Assembly: GCA_026709985.1 (NCBI GenBank)
Contig: JAPORY010000094.1
Coordinates: 1-64,000 of the forward strand
Reading direction: 5' to 3'
DNA length: 64,000 nucleotides
Source of the DNA: Aestuariivita sp.
GTDB taxonomy: Bacteria; Pseudomonadota; Alphaproteobacteria; Rhodobacterales; Rhodobacteraceae
Shown: one piece after another, positions 57,341-64,000 of the stretch
Layout: each line of letters starts with the position of its first letter
Numbering within the stretch: the first letter of the stretch is position 1
Notes under the pieces: generated by a model
Seen by the model: the letters and a program-made list of their open reading frames with translations, nothing else
Told to the model about the DNA's origin: nothing
Database searches by the model: none
Translations under genes and position numbers: made by a program

Positions 57341-58717
57341 ATGACCAAATTCATTGAAATGTCTTTACATCCCAAAGTCTTGCAGGCGGTATTGGAATCT
57401 GGCTACGAAACCCCCACTCCAATTCAAGCGCAAGCCATCCCACTCGCGTTAGAGGGTCAAGACGTTCTCGGAATTGCGCAGACTGGAACTGGGAAGACGG
57501 CGAGCTTCACGCTACCCATGATCACGCTATTGGCCCGTGGTCGGGCCCGCGCTCGAATGCCGAGAAGTCTAGTGTTATGCCCAACGCGGGAGTTAGCAAC
57601 GCAAGTTGCCGCGAGTTTCAACACCTACGCCAAGCATATTAACTTATCAATGGGTCTGCTGATCGGCGGCGTCAGTTTTAAGGAACAAGATCAACTTATT
57701 GACAAAGGCGTTGATGTCTTAATCGCAACCCCTGGGCGGCTTCTTGACCACTTCGAACGCGGCAAATTAATTCTATCCGACGTGAAAGTTATGGTGGTCG
57801 ACGAAGCCGATCGGATGCTAGATATGGGATTCATTCCCGATGTTGAACGTATCTTTGGATTAATACCATTTACTCGGCAAACCTTGTTTTTCTCCGCGAC
57901 CCTGGCACCCGAAATCGAACGGCTGACTGACACCTTCCTCAGTAACCCCGCCCGGCTTGAGGTTTCCAAACAGGCTTCTACCGCCGACTCAATTGAGCAA
58001 CAGGTCGTTTTCATGCGTGGTTACCCTCGTGCCACCGTTGATCGGGAAAAACGTAATCTGCTGCGGTCTTTGATTGATAAGGAAGGTAGTTCTTGCAGCA
58101 ATGCCATGATCTTTTGCAATCGAAAGTCAAATGTCGATATCGTCGCAAAATCTCTAAAGAAGCATGGCTACAGTGCTGAAGCAATTCACGGCGATCTTGG
58201 ACAAGACCAAAGAACCCGTACCTTGGATGGCTTTCGCAATGGCGATATCCGCTTATTGATTGCCTCCGATGTTGCCGCACGCGGCCTCGACATCCCGGCG
58301 ATATCGCACGTCTTCAATTTTGATGTTCCGGTCAGTTCTGAAGATTATGTTCATCGAATCGGGCGCACAGGACGCGCTGGACGCACAGGGCGTGCGATCA
58401 TGATTTGCACCGAGGAGGAGGCAAAACAACTCAAAGCCATTGAGAAACTCATTGAGACCAAAATTTCCGTGATCGACAGCTTGCAATTCCTCGAAAGCAA
58501 GACCACGCCTCAACCCCATCCTACGACGGCGCGAAAAAACAAGATTGACGCCAGGAAAGAAAAGCAGGCTTCTTTCGGTAAAGCCCGACCGAAAAAACCA
58601 ACGCGAGGACAAAAAACCAAACCAATTGACAAGCCACAAGTTGTCGGATTAGGTGACCATCTGCCGAATTTCATTGCGCAGAGTTTACAGGAGCGAAAGT
58701 CCGATCGCTCCACCTAA
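57341..58717 (+). CDS. rhlE: DEAD-box RNA helicase, RhlE type
   Basis: A 458-residue ATP-dependent RNA helicase. The Q motif is YETPTPIQAQAIP, motif I AQTGTGKT, motif Ia PTRELA, motif II VDEADRMLDMGF, motif III FSATL, motif V VAARGLDIP and motif VI HRIGRTGRAGRTGRA. A basic, low-complexity tail (from about 385) probably binds RNA. It fits the RhlE group, which acts in ribosome assembly and mRNA decay. GGAGGA precedes the ATG. Confidence 0.92.
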   Translation: MTKFIEMSLHPKVLQAVLESGYETPTPIQAQAIPLALEGQDVLGIAQTGTGKTASFTLPMITLLARGRARARMPRSLVLCPTRELATQVAASFNTYAKHINLSMGLLIGGVSFKEQDQLIDKGVDVLIATPGRLLDHFERGKLILSDVKVMVVDEADRMLDMGFIPDVERIFGLIPFTRQTLFFSATLAPEIERLTDTFLSNPARLEVSKQASTADSIEQQVVFMRGYPRATVDREKRNLLRSLIDKEGSSCSNAMIFCNRKSNVDIVAKSLKKHGYSAEAIHGDLGQDQRTRTLDGFRNGDIRLLIASDVAARGLDIPAISHVFNFDVPVSSEDYVHRIGRTGRAGRTGRAIMICTEEEAKQLKAIEKLIETKISVIDSLQFLESKTTPQPHPTTARKNKIDARKEKQASFGKARPKKPTRGQKTKPIDKPQVVGLGDHLPNFIAQSLQERKSDRST

Positions 58718-58916
58718 TGTGCAGGTTTCCTCATTTTGATCGGGGTGGGATAAGAGCCTGACGGCTAAAGAAGAACTGCACGCCTCTTGACAAGTCGCCT
58801 GCCTAACGCGGGCAATGACGGGAAACTGATTTAGCGTTCAGCGTCGGACGCCGCACAACAGGCAAGTCTTGATCTATTGCAGCGAAGTAGCACGAAGTTG
58901 TAACACTTGATCAATT

Positions 58917-60611
58917 CTAAGCGATTCGCGTGATGATGACCGAAACCTCAGGGCGCTTGCCAATCAGATTAACGGTCTCCTTCCGCACGCATCGCCGTAT
59001 TGCCTCCTCCAATTCTTCGTCATCGTGAAGTACTTGGCCTGACAACCGTCCGATTGACTTGTTCAGTTCCGTCTCTAAGGCGACTTTCATGACGAACCCA
59101 TTTTCCCCTTGCCATAATCCACGAATGACCACGGAGCATCGAAAAACAGGCTTGCTGGACTTCGTTTGAACGACACTCACCGCAACAAGACCATTCAATG
59201 CCATGCGAATACGGTCCCGAACAACGCCGTCTCGCGCCGGTATCAATACATCACCATCAAAATACATGCGCCCCGACGGCACGGTCTCAGCTACCTTTGG
59301 AACCTCGTTCGTTAAATCAATCATCATTCCATTGGCGGCAACGATCGCCTCTCGACCGCCCTCCCGACACATCGTTACGTGCTGCTCTAAATGGCGACGT
59401 TCGCCATGCATAGGAATGACGATTTTCGGATCAACAATGGTGTGAATCCGCTCTAAATCTGGCTGATTCGCATGGCCAGATACATGAAAACGGTCCGAAC
59501 TGTCATCAATAACCGCAACGCCTTTGCGACTTAAATTATTAATAATCTTCAATACCGCTTTTTCGTTGCCAGGGATTGTCTTTGAGGAAAACAAAAATAA
59601 ATCCCCCGCCACGAGATCTATGTTCTTATATCGGCCAACCGATAATTGTGCCGAAACCGCACGCGGTTCACCCTGACTGCCCGTCACCAACAACATCAAG
59701 TTCTCGCGCGGTATTAATGCCGCCTCGCTTGGAGAAATAACGGTCGGAAAATTCGACAAAATGCCCGTCTCTTTGGCTGCCTCAATCATCCGGCGCATGG
59801 CTCTGCCTAATAAACAAATTGAACGGCCTGCCCGTGTTCCAGCGTCCGCAAGTGTTTTGAGACGGGCGATGTTTGAGGCAAAAGTTGTGGCAACCACAAC
59901 CCCCTTCGAGCTTTGAATCAACTCCTCAATTGCCGGCGACAGCTTCCCCTCAGACCGACCACTACGCGTTACAAACACGTTCGTTGAGTCGCAAACAAGC
60001 GCTTGAACACCATCGGCAGATACCTGCTGCCAAAGTTGCTCATCAAAAGCGTCTCCCACCACCGGCGATGAGTCGAGCTTGAAATCTCCCGTATGGATAA
60101 CATGACCAGCGGGCGTCTGGATCGATAAAGAAGAACTCTCAGGTACAGAATGAGACAAAGGAATAAATGAAACCGTAAATGGTCCAGCTTCGATTTGGTG
60201 TGGCCAGATTTCCGTCGTGCGTAATCCCTCTTGAGCAACACTATACTCCTCAAATTTTCGACGAGCAATTTCAGCAACAAAAGGTCGGGCGTAAACTGGA
60301 GCCCGCAAATCCTCCCACAATAGCGGCAACGCGCCAACATGATCCTCATGCGCGTGCGATATGAATATCGCTTCAAGACGGTCTGCTCGCTCTTCAAGCC
60401 AAGCGAGATCTGGCAAAATTAAATTGACCCCGGGAGTACTATCCATATCAGGAAACGTGATGCCAAGATCTACCAGAATAAACCGCTCCTTGTTCGGCTC
60501 ACCGTAACCGTAGACATAGGCATTCATGCCGATTTCACCGGCACCGCCAAGCGGAAGATAAATGAGCCGCTGCCTATTCACGCTAAGCCCCGGTTTTCGA
60601 ATTGAACTCAT
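58917..60611 (-). CDS. rnj: Ribonuclease J
   Basis: A 564-residue metallo-beta-lactamase-fold ribonuclease with both endo- and 5'-exonuclease activity in RNA maturation and decay. It starts RLIYLPLGGAGEIGMNAYVY; the metal motif is FISHAHEDHVGALP, and TGDFKLDSSPV and later VSGHANQPDL and MHGERRHL supply further ligands. RNase J is common in alphaproteobacteria. Its ATG lies inside the end of coaX (29-base overlap), so the two are coupled. Confidence 0.95.
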   Translation of the reverse strand: MSSIRKPGLSVNRQRLIYLPLGGAGEIGMNAYVYGYGEPNKERFILVDLGITFPDMDSTPGVNLILPDLAWLEERADRLEAIFISHAHEDHVGALPLLWEDLRAPVYARPFVAEIARRKFEEYSVAQEGLRTTEIWPHQIEAGPFTVSFIPLSHSVPESSSLSIQTPAGHVIHTGDFKLDSSPVVGDAFDEQLWQQVSADGVQALVCDSTNVFVTRSGRSEGKLSPAIEELIQSSKGVVVATTFASNIARLKTLADAGTRAGRSICLLGRAMRRMIEAAKETGILSNFPTVISPSEAALIPRENLMLLVTGSQGEPRAVSAQLSVGRYKNIDLVAGDLFLFSSKTIPGNEKAVLKIINNLSRKGVAVIDDSSDRFHVSGHANQPDLERIHTIVDPKIVIPMHGERRHLEQHVTMCREGGREAIVAANGMMIDLTNEVPKVAETVPSGRMYFDGDVLIPARDGVVRDRIRMALNGLVAVSVVQTKSSKPVFRCSVVIRGLWQGENGFVMKVALETELNKSIGRLSGQVLHDDEELEEAIRRCVRKETVNLIGKRPEVSVIITRIA

Positions 60612-61359
60612 GAATAACCCTTAACCCATGCATCGTTAAATCGTTGTCAAGGGCATTGAACAACGATTCTGTTTCAGCAAATAAGGGTGCTAACCCCCCC
60701 GTCCCCACAACAGTCATCGCTCGAGAGCGTTCCGACTGGATGCGAGCGCAACACTCCTTGACTAAACCAATATATCCCCAAAACACTCCCGATTGCATGC
60801 AGGCTACGGTATTGGTTCCAACCACGGTGCGTGGTCTTGAAATATCAACATGCGGCAAAGCCGCCGCCGACATGTGCAACGCTTCCAAACTCAAATTGAC
60901 CCCCGGCGCGATTAATCCACCGATATAAGCGCCATCGCTATCAACCACATCAAAGGTGGTCGCGGTTCCAAAATCAACGACGATCAAATCACCCCCATGA
61001 CGGTCAAAAGCCCCCGCCGAATTGACCAGACGGTCGGGGCCAACAATCGTTCCACTATCAACCTTCGGCTCGTGCGGAAGAACGCAATCATCCTTGCCAA
61101 CCACCAATGGTCGACAGCCGAAAAAGCGGTCGGCAAAAACTCGTAAATTGAATACAACTCGTGGAACCGTAGAAGAAATGATTATATCGCTGATTTCAGC
61201 GCGTATTCCATAATGAGAAAGCAGCGTTGAAAACCAAGTAAAATAGGCATCCGCCGTGCGTGAATGATGGGTCGACGTTCGCATGGTGCAAATAAACTCT
61301 GATCCGTCCCAAATCGCGAAAACTGTATTGGTATTCCCGCAGTCGATTGCAAGCAGCAT
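60583..61359 (-). CDS. coaX: Type III pantothenate kinase
   Basis: A 258-residue CoaX, the first enzyme of coenzyme A synthesis. LLAIDCGNTNTVFAIWDG is the phosphate-binding start, IVGPDRLVNSAGAFDRHGG and VVDFGTATTFDVVD hold the catalytic aspartate and ASKHA phosphate-2 motif, and GGLIAPGVNLSLEAL binds pantothenate. It starts 3 bases after birA ends and overlaps rnj. The order nuoN-birA-coaX-rnj is typical in alphaproteobacteria. Confidence 0.95.
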   Translation of the reverse strand: MLLAIDCGNTNTVFAIWDGSEFICTMRTSTHHSRTADAYFTWFSTLLSHYGIRAEISDIIISSTVPRVVFNLRVFADRFFGCRPLVVGKDDCVLPHEPKVDSGTIVGPDRLVNSAGAFDRHGGDLIVVDFGTATTFDVVDSDGAYIGGLIAPGVNLSLEALHMSAAALPHVDISRPRTVVGTNTVACMQSGVFWGYIGLVKECCARIQSERSRAMTVVGTGGLAPLFAETESLFNALDNDLTMHGLRVIHEFNSKTGA

Positions 61360-61362
61360 ACC

Positions 61363-62115
61363 CTACTCTCCGAAATACACGTCTGCTGATGAAATAGTCT
61401 GATCTCCCGTCGTCGTTTTCAAAACTAACTGTCCGTTTTCATTCACTGTTTCAAAGATACCCGTCATACTCGTGCCACCAACGCGAACAGTAATATCCTC
61501 ACCGAGTTTGGCGGCATAGCGCAACCAGAGGCGTCGGATCGGTTCAAATCCGAACTCCGTGAAGCAACGTTCGTTTTTCTCAAAAGCTATGGCCAACTGC
61601 TGCAAAAAATCCATTGGCGCAATAAACACGCCCGTTTCATTGATTAAGGACACGGGCACGACGGCACCATGGTCAAGATCGTCCAACGAAGGAATATCTA
61701 TCAAATTCACCCCGATACCAATTGCCAGATACTGTACTTTGCCAGCGGTCACGCCACTTTCGAGCAATATTCCTGCGAGTTTTCCTCCGTTTAGCAGAAT
61801 ATCATTCGGCCATTTGATGGTAAGATTAATTCCGCTCGCAGTCACCGCAGTCACCGCATCATAAAGTGCTAATGCCGCCACAAATGATCTCAAGGTCGCC
61901 CGCTCTAAAGAGCCCTCAATGGGCATGACCAACGCGACCGATAAATTCCTTTCTGATGTCACCCAGCTGCGCCCACGACGACCCCGAGCGGCAATCTGTC
62001 GTTCGGCGAAAATCCACTCCGGCCCGGAAATTTCGTCGGCGACACTCGCAGCGACGTCTAACGTGCTTGTAATAGTTCCAAGGGATCGCAATCGGTAACC
62101 TGACGGCCATGTCAT
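61363..62115 (-). CDS. birA: Biotin-[acetyl-CoA-carboxylase] ligase
   Basis: A 250-residue biotin ligase without the N-terminal DNA-binding domain of E. coli BirA, so it is an enzyme and not a repressor. The biotinyl-AMP loop is ARGRRGRSW, and IKWPNDILLNGGKLAGILLE and AIGIGVNL are the other core blocks. It biotinylates the carboxyl carrier of acetyl-CoA carboxylase, which feeds the fatty-acid enzymes encoded in the same window. It lies 77 bases after nuoN. Confidence 0.94.
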   Translation of the reverse strand: MTWPSGYRLRSLGTITSTLDVAASVADEISGPEWIFAERQIAARGRRGRSWVTSERNLSVALVMPIEGSLERATLRSFVAALALYDAVTAVTASGINLTIKWPNDILLNGGKLAGILLESGVTAGKVQYLAIGIGVNLIDIPSLDDLDHGAVVPVSLINETGVFIAPMDFLQQLAIAFEKNERCFTEFGFEPIRRLWLRYAAKLGEDITVRVGGTSMTGIFETVNENGQLVLKTTTGDQTISSADVYFGE

Positions 62116-62192
62116 GTCGGCCGACCTCTGCTACAATCGGCCAAAGCCAACACGCGTTCATCGACCGGCCCCGCGTGCGAGAAGCCCAACAG

Positions 62193-63635
62193 TCAACCCA
62201 CCAAGACCTCAGCCGCCATCTGCGCGGCATCCTCAAGACCGAATAAGTTGACGATACCAATCAACATAATTGCTGCCGAGGCAACGAGGAGCCCCGACAA
62301 GATTGGCGATCTCATAGATTGCACGTCCTCAATCGGTTCGTCACCAAAATACATCAAAAACACAATTCGAAGATAGTAGTAGGCACCGATGACCGACGCA
62401 ATCACTCCTGCGACTGCTAGCCAAATCAATCCCGCCTCATAAGCCGCCTTGAGGACATAAAATTTGCCGAAAAAGCCCAGCATCGGTGGAACCCCCGCTA
62501 GGGAGAAAAGCAAGATCAGCAATGATAGCGCCTTAATTGGCTGTTGCCGAGAAATCAGCGTCAGGGCCGAAATCTCCGTAACCGGTTGTCCATCACGCTC
62601 CATCATCAAAATAAAGGAGAAGGTGCCAACATTCATTACAACGTAGATGACCATATAAATCAATAATGCCTGCACGCCAAAAGCCGTCCCTGCCGCAAGC
62701 CCCATTAGCCCATAACCCATATGGGCAATTGAGGAATACGCCATCAGGCGCTTGATATCGCGCTGCCCAATCGCAGTAATTGCTCCGAAAAACATCGAAA
62801 GGACGGATAACAACGCAATTACCTGAGTCCATTCGACCGCAAGGCCAGCAAATGCGTCGTGAAGAACACGGGCAATTAATGCCATGGCTGCAACTTTTGG
62901 TGCCGTCGCAAAGAACGCCGTGACCGGCGTTGCCGAACCCTCATAAACATCAGGGGTCCACATGTGAAAAGGAACTGCAGAGACCTTAAACGCCAGTCCA
63001 GAAATCACAAACATTAATCCAAACAAGAGCCCGAGTGAAATCTGTTCAGAAACTGCGACTTGAATAATCCCCGAAAATTGCGTTGTTCCGGTAAAGCCAT
63101 AGATGAGAGAGGCACCAAACAACAAAAGCCCCGATGACAAAGCACCCAAAACAAAGTACTTTAACCCCGCCTCTGTTGACCGAATACTATCACGCTGCAT
63201 CGACGCAACGACGTACAGCGACAAAGACTGAAGTTCCAAACCCATGTAGAGTGTCATTAAGTCCGACGCGCTCACCATGATCATCATGCCGACAACCGCA
63301 AGCAAGATCAGCACGGGATACTCATACCGCGACAGATCATGACGCGCTGAGCAACTCTGGGTCATTAGCAAAATGACACCGGCAGAAACTAGAATCATGA
63401 CCTTGCAAAAACGGGCGAAAGCATCGTCGATAAAGAGGCCGCCGAAACTATAATCGGTAATACTTCCCCGCAGTCCGACAAATACTGCCATCAAGATCAG
63501 AGCGATAACGCCGCACCAACTCACAGCCGCAGCATTCTTATCCCCGCCGCCGTACGCAGAGCCAATCAAGAATATCAATGCAAGCGTTGCGAGAACTAAT
63601 TCTGGCAAAATGATCAGGAAGTCCGCTAGCGTCAT
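62193..63635 (-). CDS. nuoN: NADH-quinone oxidoreductase subunit N
   Basis: A 480-residue antiporter-like subunit of respiratory complex I with about 14 membrane helices and a role in proton pumping. Typical blocks are [60 protein letters not shown] and [20 protein letters not shown], with conserved lysines in the third and fourth. It follows nuoM after 11 bases; the rest of the nuo operon must lie beyond the window's right edge. Confidence 0.96.
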   Translation of the reverse strand: MTLADFLIILPELVLATLALIFLIGSAYGGGDKNAAAVSWCGVIALILMAVFVGLRGSITDYSFGGLFIDDAFARFCKVMILVSAGVILLMTQSCSARHDLSRYEYPVLILLAVVGMMIMVSASDLMTLYMGLELQSLSLYVVASMQRDSIRSTEAGLKYFVLGALSSGLLLFGASLIYGFTGTTQFSGIIQVAVSEQISLGLLFGLMFVISGLAFKVSAVPFHMWTPDVYEGSATPVTAFFATAPKVAAMALIARVLHDAFAGLAVEWTQVIALLSVLSMFFGAITAIGQRDIKRLMAYSSIAHMGYGLMGLAAGTAFGVQALLIYMVIYVVMNVGTFSFILMMERDGQPVTEISALTLISRQQPIKALSLLILLFSLAGVPPMLGFFGKFYVLKAAYEAGLIWLAVAGVIASVIGAYYYLRIVFLMYFGDEPIEDVQSMRSPILSGLLVASAAIMLIGIVNLFGLEDAAQMAAEVLVG

Positions 63636-63646
63636 TTATCGATCCA

Positions 63647-64000
63647 TCACTTCGACGCTAATCGTGTCGCGTCACCATCAAGCACTAAAGCCGAATGATG
63701 ATTTTCGAGTAACGCCGCTACCGTCGGACCGACAGTATCAAGAATTGGCGACGGATAGACCCCGAAAAATATTGTCGCCGCAACGAGCGGCGCAAAAATC
63801 AGCCGTTCGCGATGGGAGAGATCTGAAATTGTCTTCAGGCTCTCCTTGATCAAATCGCCAAAAACGACCCGACGATATAACCACAAGGCATAAGCAGCCG
63901 AAAAAATCACCCCCGATGTCGCAAACAAGGCGACCCAGGTGTTAACCTGAAACACCGCAATTAAGGTGAGGAATTCACCAACGAACCCAGACGTGCCCGG
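63647..64000 (-). CDS. nuoM: NADH-quinone oxidoreductase subunit M, 3' end only
   Basis: The last 117 codons of nuoM, open to the right edge of the window. The visible start of the fragment reads [20 protein letters not shown], a well-known NuoM block, followed by the membrane helix [20 protein letters not shown] and RRVVFGD. The remaining roughly 380 codons are outside the window. The C-terminus is complete and ends 11 bases before nuoN. Confidence 0.94.
   Translation of the reverse strand, partial: PGTSGFVGEFLTLIAVFQVNTWVALFATSGVIFSAAYALWLYRRVVFGDLIKESLKTISDLSHRERLIFAPLVAATIFFGVYPSPILDTVGPTVAALLENHHSALVLDGDATRLASK

Overview
This 64 kb window is a piece of chromosome from an alphaproteobacterium of intermediate G+C content. 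The evidence is gene order rather than any single marker: fabD-fabG-acpP-fabF-mltG; rpsF-rpsR-rplI; pdxH divergent from fabI; a PpiD/SurA-like isomerase followed by (a dead) trpE; glnB-glnA; lon followed by tRNA-Val and tRNA-Asp; and nuoM-nuoN-birA-coaX-rnj. The order or family cannot be fixed from the sequence alone. Coding density is low for such a genome: several gaps exceed 400 bp, and many contain recognisable dead genes.

Layout. 0-7 kb: a GCS2-type carboxylate-amine ligase, then the fatty-acid synthesis cluster on the minus strand. 7-13 kb: a cytochrome b561-YceI fusion, a second YceI protein, an unrecognised helical-repeat protein and the rpsF-rpsR-rplI ribosomal operon. 13-23 kb: tRNA-Ser, a large MscS-family channel, cysteine synthase, tRNA-Pro, a DUF192 protein, pdxH, fabI, a purine phosphoribosyltransferase, an aminotransferase and a PpiD-like foldase. 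23.1-24.0 kb: a trpE pseudogene. 24-30 kb: a ferredoxin/ASKHA corrinoid-activation protein, tRNA-Leu, the NAD(P)HX repair enzyme and glnB-glnA with a clear terminator.

30.4-39 kb is the accessory part. A Fic-family protein and remnants of several genes (carotenoid oxygenase, GNAT acetyltransferase, D12 DNA adenine methylase) lie next to a TRAP transporter operon with an isocitrate-lyase/PEP-mutase family gene. A dead beta-class DNA methyltransferase follows. A roughly 100-bp sequence occurs in inverted orientation on both sides of the fic gene (30395-30493 and 33291-33395).

39-64 kb returns to housekeeping: a TSUP permease, dusA, tRNA-Asp, tRNA-Val, lon with a good heat-shock promoter match, tgt, sufT, an A-type Fe-S carrier gene, tpiA, a second TRAP operon with a strong hairpin between dctP and dctQ, an orphan ABC ATPase, a decayed VapBC-type toxin-antitoxin pair, an SDR enzyme, prfC, a DEAD-box helicase, rnj, coaX, birA, nuoN and the 3' end of nuoM.

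Together the genes cover lipid synthesis, nitrogen assimilation, translation, proteolysis and uptake of organic acids. The dominant unusual signal is gene decay: at least seven damaged genes can be read by eye, several with only one or two nonsense codons, so inactivation looks fairly recent. I found no CRISPR array, prophage, rRNA operon or convincing new defence or biosynthetic system.
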